Of a stretch of DNA of 53,840 bases, positions 47,798-53,840 are shown one piece after another (position 1 is the first letter of the stretch; each line of letters opens with the position of its first letter). Source of the stretch: a virus; IMG/VR virus record IMGVR_UViG_3300019360_000004, positions 1 through 53,840 of that record; one strand, 5' to 3'. The notes under the pieces were generated by a model. It was not told the DNA's origin and ran no database searches. It saw only the letters and a program-made list of their open reading frames with translations. The position numbers and the translations under genes were made by a program.

Positions 47798-47962
47798 GTG
47801 TTGCTCCCTTCAAGGAGTCTGTCGAGGTGCTCGTTGATCCATTGCTCGTTGATCCATTGCGCGAGCATCTCGCAGTCGGTGTCAGTCGGTTCGTGTTCGT
47901 CTTGGTGGAAGTCCTCACCCATCCATTCGATGGCTGCGCCGCGGGAGAGAGTTGAGTTTCAT
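47794..47962 (-). pseudogene. Frameshifted small acidic gene
   Basis: GGAGG precedes ATG 47962 (MKLNSL), which stops after 15 codons. In the adjacent frame, AAIEWMGEDFHQDEHEPTDT and MLAQWINEQWINEHLDRLLE run to a TGA that overlaps the next ATG (ATGA). One extra C in the CTCTCCCGCGG tract would explain it. A 15-bp tandem repeat encodes QWINE twice. Confidence 0.45.
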
Positions 47963-48046
47963 ACGTCCTCCATCCCGAGTTGTGAGTTAAGCCCATAGCG
48001 CTCAACTCGTTCAACCCTGTGCGCGGCTATGGCGCGTCGACGACGG

Positions 48047-48670
48047 CTAGGCCCATTCAGGCATGGGCCGCTCAATCACCCGGACGACGACCACGGGGCC
48101 GCGTCCATAGTAGTACCGCGAACCGGACTGGAAGCGGGACTCGCGCCGCCGCTTCTGCGCCTCGGCCTCCGCGGCCTCCCGGGAGGTGAACTTGCCGATA
48201 AGCTCGGCTTCCTCCTCTCCCCAGCCGCGGTCGGCTGTAACCACCACGACCTCGTAGCGGTCAAGGCGAACCTCGCGGAGGATGCCGAGATGGGCCCGGA
48301 GGTACGCCCTCTCATGAACACAGGTACAGATGTACTCTGTCCTGTTTTCAAAATATGAGAGGGCGTGTACCCCGGTGCCGCGGCAGCTCTGGCAACGCGG
48401 GTGGGCGCGGGCGAGTACCGCGCGGTCCACGGCACTGTAACTCATCCAGTGCCCGTGGCCGTAGGTAATTTCCTTCCCAGTGGAGGTCAAGACGACAAAG
48501 TCGTCATCCGGCAGCACCAGCTGCCGGGGGGTGCTCGGCTTCATCTCGCGGATGAAGCTGGGGCCCGTGGCGAGGTTGTGCCTCCACCAGAGAACCTGCA
48601 CCCCGATATGCCTCCGAAGAGCATCGACGACTTTTTCGCTGACTTGCGTCCCGTTTGCATACGTGGCCAT
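48047..48670 (-). CDS. Hypothetical Cys-rich protein
   Basis: A 207-aa protein (MATYANGTQVSEKVVDALRR...) with RQLVLPDDDFVVLTSTGKEI and a zinc-like CQSCRGTGVHA then YICTCVHERAYL. The C-terminal part is charged and helical. GGAGGCCAAT precedes ATG 48670. Function unknown. Confidence 0.6.
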   Translation of the reverse strand: MATYANGTQVSEKVVDALRRHIGVQVLWWRHNLATGPSFIREMKPSTPRQLVLPDDDFVVLTSTGKEITYGHGHWMSYSAVDRAVLARAHPRCQSCRGTGVHALSYFENRTEYICTCVHERAYLRAHLGILREVRLDRYEVVVVTADRGWGEEEAELIGKFTSREAAEAEAQKRRRESRFQSGSRYYYGRGPVVVVRVIERPMPEWA

Positions 48671-48738
48671 ATTGGCCTCCTGTGTGGCGATTGAGTTGGA
48701 CGTTCTACGGCGTCAGTCACGTACGTATCTCCTGCCTC

Positions 48739-48765
48739 GCTCGCTCCAGACAACCGGGAACGAGC
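48739..48765 (-). other. Intercistronic hairpin
   Basis: In the 160-bp gap between two leftward genes, GCTCGCTCC (48739-48747) and GGAACGAGC (48757-48765) pair in 8 of 9 positions around a 9-nt loop. No T-run follows. The rest of the gap holds GCGCATGCGC (a palindrome) but no convincing gene. Confidence 0.4.
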
Positions 48766-48831
48766 GCATGCGCGTGAGTGATTCGCCGCCGACACGCCAC
48801 CGTAGCGTCAGCGCCCGCTTGGTTGGTATCC

Positions 48832-49164
48832 CTAGCGTTGGACCGAGCCAATAGGCTCACCTCGACAGGGTATCTGTCGAGAATGAATGGCCGTTTTGTA
48901 GCCGGCATAGACCTCTGCCGCCTCGACGGCAGAGCTACAGACGTAGCGGCGACCTACCCACGCTGGGGTGTCTAGCCGGTCGCGAAACGGATTGTATCCG
49001 TAGGAACTCGGATCATCGTCGTAGGTCTCCGGAACAACCCAGCCACATTCCACCACGAGCCCCTCTAGGGGACGGTGACAGATAAGCGCATAGACATCTC
49101 GCCGCCGGAAGCCAAATGATTTGCCTACCGGAAGAGCGCGGACAGTGTCCAACGTGGTGCTCAT
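48832..49164 (-). CDS. Hypothetical protein
   Basis: A 110-aa protein (MSTTLDTVRALPVGKSFGFR...) with a Tyr-rich acidic centre (PETYDDDPSSYGYNPF) and a helical VEAAEVYAGYKTAI end. AAGGGAG precedes ATG 49164. Function unknown. Confidence 0.55.
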   Translation of the reverse strand: MSTTLDTVRALPVGKSFGFRRRDVYALICHRPLEGLVVECGWVVPETYDDDPSSYGYNPFRDRLDTPAWVGRRYVCSSAVEAAEVYAGYKTAIHSRQIPCRGEPIGSVQR

Positions 49165-49231
49165 TTTCTTCTCCCTTGCAGTGATGATTGGATGCGCGGG
49201 GGCACTCGCTGTCCCCGCACTGGTGAACTAA

Positions 49232-50101
49232 TTAGGTGATGTGTTGTGTCAGGTAGGCATCCACGGCCTGGGCCGTAGGATCCTTGTCGTAGAGCCAACG
49301 ACCTACGCCGAATTTTGCCGCAGCCCGTTTAAAGGCCATGGCTTCGGCATTTGACGTTGAGTCTCCGTAGCCGTCAACCTCCTCCTCTTCCTGCCCCGTG
49401 GCTTCGCGGACAATCAGGCCCTCGAGACAAGGAATGGTGAGCCGATAGGTAATCACACAAGCAGTCCCAACACGCTCGATACGCTCTACGGTGCCTTGCC
49501 AGCCGGGCGCGTAGGCATCGAGTACTTTGGCGACGGTTGTCCAATGCAGATATGCAATTTGTGCGGATTTGCCACTTTTTGCCCGGAGCGTCTTCGTGGC
49601 GATACACGCGGCGGGTAAAGGACGGCTGAGGTCGGTCACAATGGTACGAATACTGCGATGATTACTGCCCCATGCGGCGTGAGAAACGTTGGGCGTGGTG
49701 GGTGGTGGTGACGTGAGTGGTATAGACGTCGGGTCTGGCTCAGAGAGCGGGGTTTGGCCATTGATCGCATGCGGGGTTTGTTGTTGCTGCTGGAGAAAGA
49801 CATGAGCATGCTTATACAGCCCCGCTGCGATGCGATGGGCGCAGCGGCCCGCCGGTGCCTGATACCGTGCGTCGTCACACAGACACGATCCGTCCGGACG
49901 GATCGTGTGAAACTTGCCGGGTTCGGAGCGACTGGCGACCACCAGCTGCTCATCGGCGTTTTCTGCCACCTGGCCATCACGCACCAGGACAATGGCCGAT
50001 TCCATGCGATCCCCGACTAACTCGGGGAATCGCTGTTGGAGCGTGCGAGCACACGCATACACGGCGTGCTCCCAGCGTTCAGTCGGAGTTGCGATTGCCA
50101 T
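49232..50101 (-). CDS. SWIM zinc finger fused to a Rad52-type annealing domain
   Basis: A 289-aa protein for single-strand annealing recombination. Residues 60-95 are a SWIM finger with C73-x-C75-x11-C87-x-H89 (SCLCDDARY, RCAHRIAAGLYKH). After a Pro/Thr-rich linker, residues 145-289 resemble Rad52/Rad22: YLHWTTVAKVLDAYAPGW, VITYRLTIPCLEGLIVREAT and SNAEAMAFKRAAAKFGVGRW. A 26-bp palindrome lies over the finger codons. It would act in phage DNA replication or repair. Confidence 0.7.
   Translation of the reverse strand: MAIATPTERWEHAVYACARTLQQRFPELVGDRMESAIVLVRDGQVAENADEQLVVASRSEPGKFHTIRPDGSCLCDDARYQAPAGRCAHRIAAGLYKHAHVFLQQQQQTPHAINGQTPLSEPDPTSIPLTSPPPTTPNVSHAAWGSNHRSIRTIVTDLSRPLPAACIATKTLRAKSGKSAQIAYLHWTTVAKVLDAYAPGWQGTVERIERVGTACVITYRLTIPCLEGLIVREATGQEEEEVDGYGDSTSNAEAMAFKRAAAKFGVGRWLYDKDPTAQAVDAYLTQHIT
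49883..49908. repeat. 26-bp perfect palindrome inside the Rad52-type gene
   Basis: ACACGATCCGTCC is followed with no spacer by its exact reverse complement GGACGGATCGTGT. It lies within codons for the SWIM finger (TIRPDGSCL). Perfect symmetry of this length in coding DNA is unlikely by chance. Confidence 0.85.
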
Positions 50102-50119
50102 GGAATTACTCCTGTGTTT

Positions 50120-50146
50120 CTAGGCTCCACGCCGCGTGGAGCCTAG
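50120..50146 (-). promoter_or_regulatory. 12-bp intercistronic stem-loop upstream of the Rad52-type gene
   Basis: CTAGGCTCCACG (50120-50131) and CGTGGAGCCTAG (50135-50146) form a perfect 12-bp stem with a 3-nt loop, ending 19 bases before the start codon at 50101. It could control translation or mRNA processing. No T-run follows. Confidence 0.5.
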
Positions 50147-50161
50147 GTATTCTCCGATCTT

Positions 50162-50611
50162 TTAATAAATCGTTGTGCCATCTGCACGGTGTATTCTCAC
50201 CCCTACTACGCACTCCATGCCACCAAGGTTTTCAGCGGTCATAGTGCAGGCATGCCCTTGCACCTCGATGGCAATAACGGGGGCGATGATCTGTGCGGTG
50301 GGGGCATCGATGGATGCCACCCCATACGTCACCGCGTCCAGAGGATATGACGCGGTCGCGACACGGCATTCTGCGACACAGTCCTCGCACACGAGGATCT
50401 GCATGTCAGGCTCCACCGTGTAGGAAGCCTCGCAGAGCCGGCAATCCCGGGTGACCCACGTATGTGGGTCTGTGCAAGCGCGCCAGTCCATCGCCACGGG
50501 GGACCACCGTTGCCACCGGGTGACCTCCCGGGAGGTCACCCGACCATTCCAGGTATAGTCCACATGTTCCACCACGGAGCGAAACTGCTGGCCGTGCATC
50601 TCCATCGTCAT
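50162..50611 (-). CDS. Small zinc-ribbon-like protein
   Basis: A 149-aa protein (MTMEMHGQQFRSVVEHVDYT...) with CRLCEASYTVEPDMQILVCE followed by DCV, a two-CxxC zinc ribbon at about 73-95, and a beta-rich C-terminal domain (IIAPVIAIEVQGHACTM). AAGGGGGGG precedes ATG 50611. A 26-bp palindrome lies in its N-terminal codons. Confidence 0.6.
   Translation of the reverse strand: MTMEMHGQQFRSVVEHVDYTWNGRVTSREVTRWQRWSPVAMDWRACTDPHTWVTRDCRLCEASYTVEPDMQILVCEDCVAECRVATASYPLDAVTYGVASIDAPTAQIIAPVIAIEVQGHACTMTAENLGGMECVVGVRIHRADGTTIY
50517..50542. repeat. Second 26-bp perfect palindrome
   Basis: CGGGTGACCTCCC is followed by its exact reverse complement GGGAGGTCACCCG, centred on CCCGGG. It is the same length as the palindrome at 49883-49908 but different in sequence, and again lies inside a coding region. 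Confidence 0.85.
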
Positions 50612-50621
50612 CGTCCCCCCC

Positions 50622-50951
50622 TTATCGTAGTGCATCAATCTTTACGACCATGGTCGTATCGTAAGCATTGGTTGGGGTTCTCCCAGCCTGTGTTGTGGTG
50701 TAGTAGGTAGGGATTTGTCGTCCCCACGGATCATACAGAGGCTCAAGGAGTTCTTCTGCCCCAGCAACCGCTGCCATTTTTGTGCGATAGACCTCCTGCG
50801 GCAGGGCTTGTCGCCCGCTCCCGGTATCGATCACCCAGGAGAGCCGTTCGCCATACTCATTCAGTGTTCCCTCGAAATGCCCCGCCCGCCGGATGGTGAT
50901 CCCGGCGGCCTGGAGGCGCTGTAATCGTTTATACATCGACAACGGTTTCAT
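50622..50951 (-). CDS. Hypothetical protein
   Basis: A 109-aa protein (MKPLSMYKRLQRLQAAGITI...) with an N-terminal helix that may bind nucleic acid and GHFEGTLNEYGERLSWVIDT, EVYRTKMAAVAGAEELLEP. AAGGAGAT precedes ATG 50951. Function unknown. Confidence 0.55.
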   Translation of the reverse strand: MKPLSMYKRLQRLQAAGITIRRAGHFEGTLNEYGERLSWVIDTGSGRQALPQEVYRTKMAAVAGAEELLEPLYDPWGRQIPTYYTTTQAGRTPTNAYDTTMVVKIDALR

Positions 50952-51045
50952 AATCCATCTCCTTGGCGCATCTCCTCTCAGGAGAGGATGCATGCGGTGT
51001 CCGTCTGATCATGCTGTATGAGATCACTCGCCGTTTGGCATTGCT

Positions 51046-51387
51046 CTAGAGTCTCAAGAACTCCACAAGTTTCTCTGCCCCACTTGTGTGTAGGGCTTTG
51101 GCAATTTCCCCCCTATACTGCTCAGGAATCGCGACCGGCTGTCGATTCACCACCAGCGGAATCAGTTCAACCTGTCCCAGTGCCCGGCGGCAGGCGATTT
51201 CTTCTGCCTCCCGCTGGGGACCAAAACTGAGGCGCGTGATGGCGGGCATTCTACGGAAATCAAGGATCAGCTTCCGTTCGATACTGATGCTCTCGTCCGG
51301 CAGGGGGACGAGGGTCCACAGAAAGACTGCCTGGGTCTGTGGTGTGTTGTCCGCGAGGATTTTTCCGTCCTGTATCGTCCATTCCAT
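51046..51387 (-). CDS. Hypothetical protein
   Basis: A 113-aa protein (MEWTIQDGKILADNTPQTQA...) with a beta-rich first half and a helical second half (REAEEIACRRALGQVELIPL, YRGEIAKALHTSGAEKLVEF). AGAGGAAC precedes ATG 51387. Function unknown. Confidence 0.55.
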   Translation of the reverse strand: MEWTIQDGKILADNTPQTQAVFLWTLVPLPDESISIERKLILDFRRMPAITRLSFGPQREAEEIACRRALGQVELIPLVVNRQPVAIPEQYRGEIAKALHTSGAEKLVEFLRL

Positions 51388-51399
51388 TGCGCGTTCCTC

Positions 51400-51825
51400 T
51401 TACGCCTCTCGGAGGGCGGCCAGGAATCCACCGCGTCGGGCAATCAGCGCCTTCGCTTCCCGCAGGTAGGGAGCGAGTGGCTTCTGGGTCGTCGTGTTGA
51501 TGTGCACGATGATCGCGGTGGGCAGTACTTCGTGGTCGAGGTACGTCGCCACGTCCGCCGCGAACTGCTCCCAGGGCCGGTTGCCACGGACGCTATTGCA
51601 GTGGTGACAACACGTCACCAAGTTTTCGGGGCCATTGTCGCCGCCGTGGCTGTGCGGGGTCAGGTGGTCGAGGGTCAGTTTGATGCCGTCCTCGATGCCC
51701 TGGCCGCAATAGGCGCAGGCGAGGCCGTCGCGGAGGTAAATGGCTAATCGTTTGCCTGGCCGAATCCAGTTCATCCCTTGACCCTGTCCGTTGCTTTTCT
51801 GATGACGATCCAGTATGCTATGCAC
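51400..51825 (-). CDS. HNH endonuclease
   Basis: A 141-aa HNH nuclease. The metal-finger is complete: CAYC at 37-40, LDHLTPHSHGG with the catalytic DH at 53-54, ENLV, and CCHHCN at 72-77. GTG 51825 is preceded by AGGAGAAACAATC; ATG 51774 is an alternative start that keeps the whole domain. Phage HNH proteins often act in packaging or homing; neither is proven here. Confidence 0.85.
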   Translation of the reverse strand: MHSILDRHQKSNGQGQGMNWIRPGKRLAIYLRDGLACAYCGQGIEDGIKLTLDHLTPHSHGGDNGPENLVTCCHHCNSVRGNRPWEQFAADVATYLDHEVLPTAIIVHINTTTQKPLAPYLREAKALIARRGGFLAALREA

Positions 51826-51866
51826 GATTGTTTCTCCTGTGCTTTCAGAGGGAATGTGAGACTCAG

Positions 51867-51897
51867 GAGCCCTAGGTACTGTCCCTACCTGGGGCTC
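51867..51897 (-). other. Intercistronic hairpin embracing a stop codon
   Basis: GAGCCCTAGGTA (51867-51878) and TACCTGGGGCTC (51886-51897) pair at 11 of 12 positions around a 7-nt loop. The TAG of the 51885-52046 gene overlaps the right arm, as in the hairpin at 46840-46869. Confidence 0.45.
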
Positions 51898-52046
51898 TCC
51901 TGTGTGTGCTGTCCGACAGGTTGCTGCGGCGGGCGGGCCGCCCATTCCGCTTCGATCCTCCGGATGTGTTCGTCCTCGATGTGCTTATACCAATCGCTGG
52001 CGCCCTTCCGTTCCTGCTTGTGGCCGGTCACGTGGCCATGCTTCAC
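51885..52046 (-). CDS. Small charged hypothetical protein
   Basis: A 53-aa protein (VKHGHVTGHKQERKGASDWY..., read with Met at the GTG) behind GGGAGGAAA, the best ribosome binding site in the area. It contains HIEDEHIRRIEAEWAARPPQ. Function unknown. Confidence 0.5.
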   Translation of the reverse strand: MKHGHVTGHKQERKGASDWYKHIEDEHIRRIEAEWAARPPQQPVGQHTQESPR

Positions 52047-52308
52047 GGTGTTTTCCTCCCTGCGTGTTTCGCCTGTGCTCAGGCTGAGCTGCATCCTAGC
52101 AGCCTCATCAGGGGGCGAGCGTTACGCCCCGACACGGTGTGTTGTGATGCCGGCTCGCTGTGCTATGCGTTACGCTGCGCGGGTGCCTCCAGGGTGGCCG
52201 CCGTGTGTGGCGGGCTCCCTTCGTCCCAGGGCTTGCTGTCGGGTTACGGTGCCCGGCGTCGTCTGCCTCGTGCGTCCGACCTTGCTGGTCTCGCGCTGTG
52301 CTGTTATC

Positions 52309-52328
52309 ATTTACTGTCTGTAGTAAAT
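52309..52328. promoter_or_regulatory. Inverted repeat upstream of the second XRE gene
   Basis: ATTTACT (52309-52315) and AGTAAAT (52322-52328) form a 7-bp inverted repeat with a 6-bp spacer, 50 bp before the XRE gene, in an AT-rich stretch with a TTATCA...TATACC promoter-like pair. Candidate autoregulatory operator. The rest of 52047-52371 holds a GGGGCG/CGCCCC hairpin (52112-52130) and no convincing gene. Confidence 0.45.
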
Positions 52329-52377
52329 ATACCATGGTGTTCATAGAAACACAAGTCTGTTTTCCCAGGAGGTGCGT

Positions 52378-52602
52378 ATGCCACCCTTCCCGGATACTAC
52401 GTTAGGTCTGCGGGTCCGTGCCGCCCGTCTGCAGGTGGGTATGAGCCAGGGCGATCTCGCCCGGCGGATTGGCATGACCCAGGCAAATCTCTGCATGATC
52501 GAGCAGGGAGATACACAAAATCCCGGCGCCGGCCGGATCCGCGCGATTGCGCAGGTGCTGCATGTGAGTGCGGATTATTTGTTGGGATTGTCGGATGAGT
52601 GA
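52378..52602 (+). CDS. XRE-family transcription regulator
   Basis: A 74-aa Cro/CI-like HTH protein: LGLRVRAARLQVGMSQGDLA, RRIGMTQANLCMIEQGDTQN, then RIRAIAQVLHVSADYLLGLS. AGGAGG ends 5 bases before ATG 52378. It is the only rightward gene in an otherwise leftward module, so it may set the early/late or lysis/persistence switch. Confidence 0.82.
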   Translation: MPPFPDTTLGLRVRAARLQVGMSQGDLARRIGMTQANLCMIEQGDTQNPGAGRIRAIAQVLHVSADYLLGLSDE

Positions 52603-52616
52603 TGAGAAGAAAGGGG

Positions 52617-52649
52617 GGAGCCCCAGGGTCACCGTGGGCTTAGGGCTCC
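52617..52649. terminator. Hairpin between convergent genes
   Basis: GGAGCCC (52617-52623) and GGGCTCC (52643-52649) bracket a smaller nested stem. It sits between the XRE stop and the stop of the leftward 52650 gene, a normal place for a bidirectional terminator. T-runs are absent. Confidence 0.35.
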
Positions 52650-52907
52650 TTACTCACAATGCTTTGGTTCAAACAGGACGCACCCGAAGGTAGGGAGCAC
52701 CCGCAGGCGTGCGGCAAAGCCGCTTCCATCTGTGACGACGGCAGGCTCCTGGAGGGCAGCCATCGTGTGCTCATGCTCGTGCGCATTGCCGTGGATGATC
52801 CGCGCGCAATAATGGTGCTCGGATTCATAGACCTCGTTCTAGTCTGTGCTATGCACATAAATCCCTTCATGGGCTCCAAAGAAACGACAGTCAACACACT
52901 GCTGCAT
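52650..52907 (-). pseudogene. Gene with in-frame TAG at codon 23
   Basis: AAGGAGTAGGCGC precedes ATG 52907. The frame encodes MQQCVDCRFFGAHEGIYVHS-TD, TAG (52839-52841), then NEVYESEHHYCARIIHGNAH, AALQEPAVVTDGSGFAARLR and VLPTFGCVLFEPKHCE to TAA. The Cys/His pairs on both sides of the TAG make one zinc-site protein, and CAG (Gln) at that place would restore an 85-aa protein. Both flanks look under selection. Confidence 0.62.
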
Positions 52908-52911
52908 GCGC

Positions 52912-53130
52912 CTACTCCTTAGGTTCTTGTGTGTGCGGGCGACAGCGGGGACAGGCCGTGCGATGAATCCTCAGCACGGCCTGGCAGCTAAACACCTGCG
53001 CAAGCGTCACCGCTTCCATGAGTTTCCACCGCGCCAGCGGGGTCCAGTGCCCCGGCGTGCGGACTTTGGTTCTCAGGGTATATCCTGGGGGGACCCACGC
53101 CAGCTCGTGGTCCGGACAGTAGTCAAGCAT
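52912..53130 (-). CDS. Small Cys-containing hypothetical protein
   Basis: A 72-aa protein (MLDYCPDHELAWVPPGYTLR...) with RWKLMEAVTLAQVFSCQAVL and a CPRC knuckle near the end. The TAG stop is within the next gene's ribosome binding site. It is the first gene of the leftward early module; a short upstream coding stretch ending NAIEVTYA may overlap its start. Confidence 0.55.
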   Translation of the reverse strand: MLDYCPDHELAWVPPGYTLRTKVRTPGHWTPLARWKLMEAVTLAQVFSCQAVLRIHRTACPRCRPHTQEPKE

Positions 53131-53367
53131 AGGTCACTTCTATCGCATTCCGTGCTGCACTCCAGCGGCAACGACGTTTCATCGTGGCGGCAACGACATC
53201 GCTATGCAGGATGGAACAGTTGGGATGGAGCCAGGGAGGAGCCGAGGGACGGGAGGCAGGGAACGATTTTTCCCTGGCGCTTCGCTTTGATTTTATAGGC
53301 AGGAAGGAAAATGTCAAGGAAATTGCCGCCGATGTTTTGCGCAAGGAACGACGTAGACTGCTTCTCC

Positions 53368-53567
53368 AAAGTTTACATAATATCGGATCGCGAAGTTTAC
53401 TAGTGGTAGTTTATGCTGGTCTACATGCATGGATTATCAAAGTTTACATAATATCGGTGTTTCTCTGAAGTCTTTTTCTTTCAAGAAGTTGTAGACGGAA
53501 AAAATGCGCATTATCAGAAGTTAAGTATTTTGCTGGTGGTTGACAGTTTCGCGTATTATCAGAAGTT
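53368..53567. repeat. Direct repeats in the late-operon control region
   Basis: AAAGTTTACATAATATCGG occurs at 53368-53386 and 53439-53457. ATTATCAGAAGTT occurs at 53510-53522 and 53555-53567, with a variant ATTATCAAAGTTT at 53433-53445. The AT-rich stretch 53131-53694 holds these but no convincing gene. The sites look like activator or repressor operators, or an origin. Confidence 0.65.
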
Positions 53568-53597
53568 GTGAATTGTCTTGACATCCATGAAGAGGGT

Positions 53598-53627
53598 TTG
53601 ACAGGCGTTTCTCTGTGTGTGTACACT
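53598..53627 (+). promoter_or_regulatory. Strong late-operon promoter
   Basis: TTGACA (53598-53603), an 18-bp spacer and TACACT (53622-53627) form a near-consensus sigma-70 promoter, about 70 bp before the first late gene (53695). A second TTGACA at 53578 has no matched -10. The upstream repeats suggest regulation. Confidence 0.7.
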
Positions 53628-53694
53628 AGGAGCATTGTTGTTGTAGTTTGTAGGGTATGCGATGCCCGTTCTCTCGTAGTATATAGGAGGTTGT

Positions 53695-53840
53695 ATGGCG
53701 AAGGTGATGACGATTGAAACCAAAATGCATGATGAGTGTACCCCCGGCAGTGAGGCCGAGCAGGTCTATTGTGCGGCCAAGGCCTTCGACGGGTGGGATC
53801 TGGCGAGTGTGTTTGTCACCTTAGATCCGCCGTTGCGCAC
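53695..53840 (+). CDS. N-terminal part of the junction-crossing 61-aa protein
   Basis: ATG 53695 follows AGGAGG (53685-53690). The frame continues without interruption through the repeat and resumes at bases 124-163 after circularisation. It leads the late operon behind the promoter at 53598-53627. No domain recognised. Confidence 0.8.
   Translation, partial: MAKVMTIETKMHDECTPGSEAEQVYCAAKAFDGWDLASVFVTLDPPLR
53718..53840. repeat. Right copy of 123-bp terminal direct repeat
   Basis: Identical to bases 1-123. Removing one copy leaves 53,717 unique bases in a closed circle. Confidence 0.95.

Noticed and set aside
52108-52344. Leftward frame of 78 codons before the second XRE gene
   Set aside because: No ribosome binding site, low-complexity Arg/His/Thr composition, and it crosses the probable operator.
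36245-53130. Whole-genome stop codon reassignment
   Set aside because: TAA, TAG and TGA all end intact genes throughout, many with overlapping downstream starts, and all three kinds occur among the in-frame stops. A single alternative code cannot explain this.
53184-53468. Rightward frame of 94 codons in the control region
   Set aside because: Runs through the direct repeats, has no ribosome binding site and poor composition.
1-53840. tRNA genes and integrase
   Set aside because: No TTCRA-type T-arm with matching acceptor stem and no tyrosine or serine recombinase motifs were seen by eye; a covariance or profile search would be needed to exclude them fully.

Overview
The window is one complete, compact tailed-phage genome, or a circular phage contig. 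Its first 123 bases (1-123) recur exactly at its end (53718-53840), and one small gene runs across that junction, so the unique unit is 53,717 bp. Most starts are preceded by purine-rich AGGAGG-type ribosome binding sites, and there is a lysozyme, a lipoprotein and holin-like membrane proteins, so the host is a bacterium; the lipoprotein in the lysis cassette suggests two membranes. The host genus cannot be read from the sequence. The tape measure is 1349 aa and no tail sheath was recognised, so a siphovirus is most likely. No integrase, DNA polymerase or tRNA gene was recognised.

Layout: (1) 53695 to 31751, rightward: packaging and virion genes. These are terminase small and large subunits, a DUF935 (Mu gp29-like) portal, a head morphogenesis protein, an XkdF-like protease, a protease/scaffold gene with a nested scaffold start, a DUF2190 decoration protein, the major capsid protein, connectors, a lysis cassette (holin-like proteins, transglycosylase, lipoprotein, XhlA-like proteins), lectin-like fibre proteins, tail tube-like proteins, tail chaperones joined by an A AAA AAC minus-1 frameshift, the tape measure, baseplate proteins and two paralogous tip adhesins. 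(2) 31773 to 41860, leftward: secreted proteins, a papain-like peptidase candidate, a complete C5-cytosine methyltransferase, a deoxyribosyltransferase-like protein, a VRR-NUC nuclease, a shortened DUF5131 protein and many small genes, several of them broken. At its upstream end is a replication-initiator-like gene whose middle carries iteron-like repeats, arranged like the lambda O/ori region. (3) 42072 to 45999, rightward: an XRE regulator followed by a tightly overlapping operon of Csf1, Csf2, Csf3 and a CysH-like PP-loop protein. This is the signature gene set of a type IV-B CRISPR-Cas-like system, here inside a phage genome and with no CRISPR array, Cas6 or DinG. (4) 45996 to 53130, leftward: small early genes, a SWIM-Rad52-type annealing protein, an HNH nuclease and several Cys-rich proteins. 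Perfect palindromes and intercistronic hairpins are scattered through this module, and a second XRE regulator (52378-52602, rightward) lies inside it. (5) 53131 to 53694: a control region with direct repeats and a strong promoter firing into the late operon.

The main point of interest is the csf operon. Csf2 appears to carry an insertion of nearly 200 residues that could stand in for the missing small subunit. A second theme is that a string of small leftward genes keep good ribosome binding sites and protein-like sequence on both sides of single in-frame stops or frameshifts. That pattern means recent decay, recoding or sequence error.
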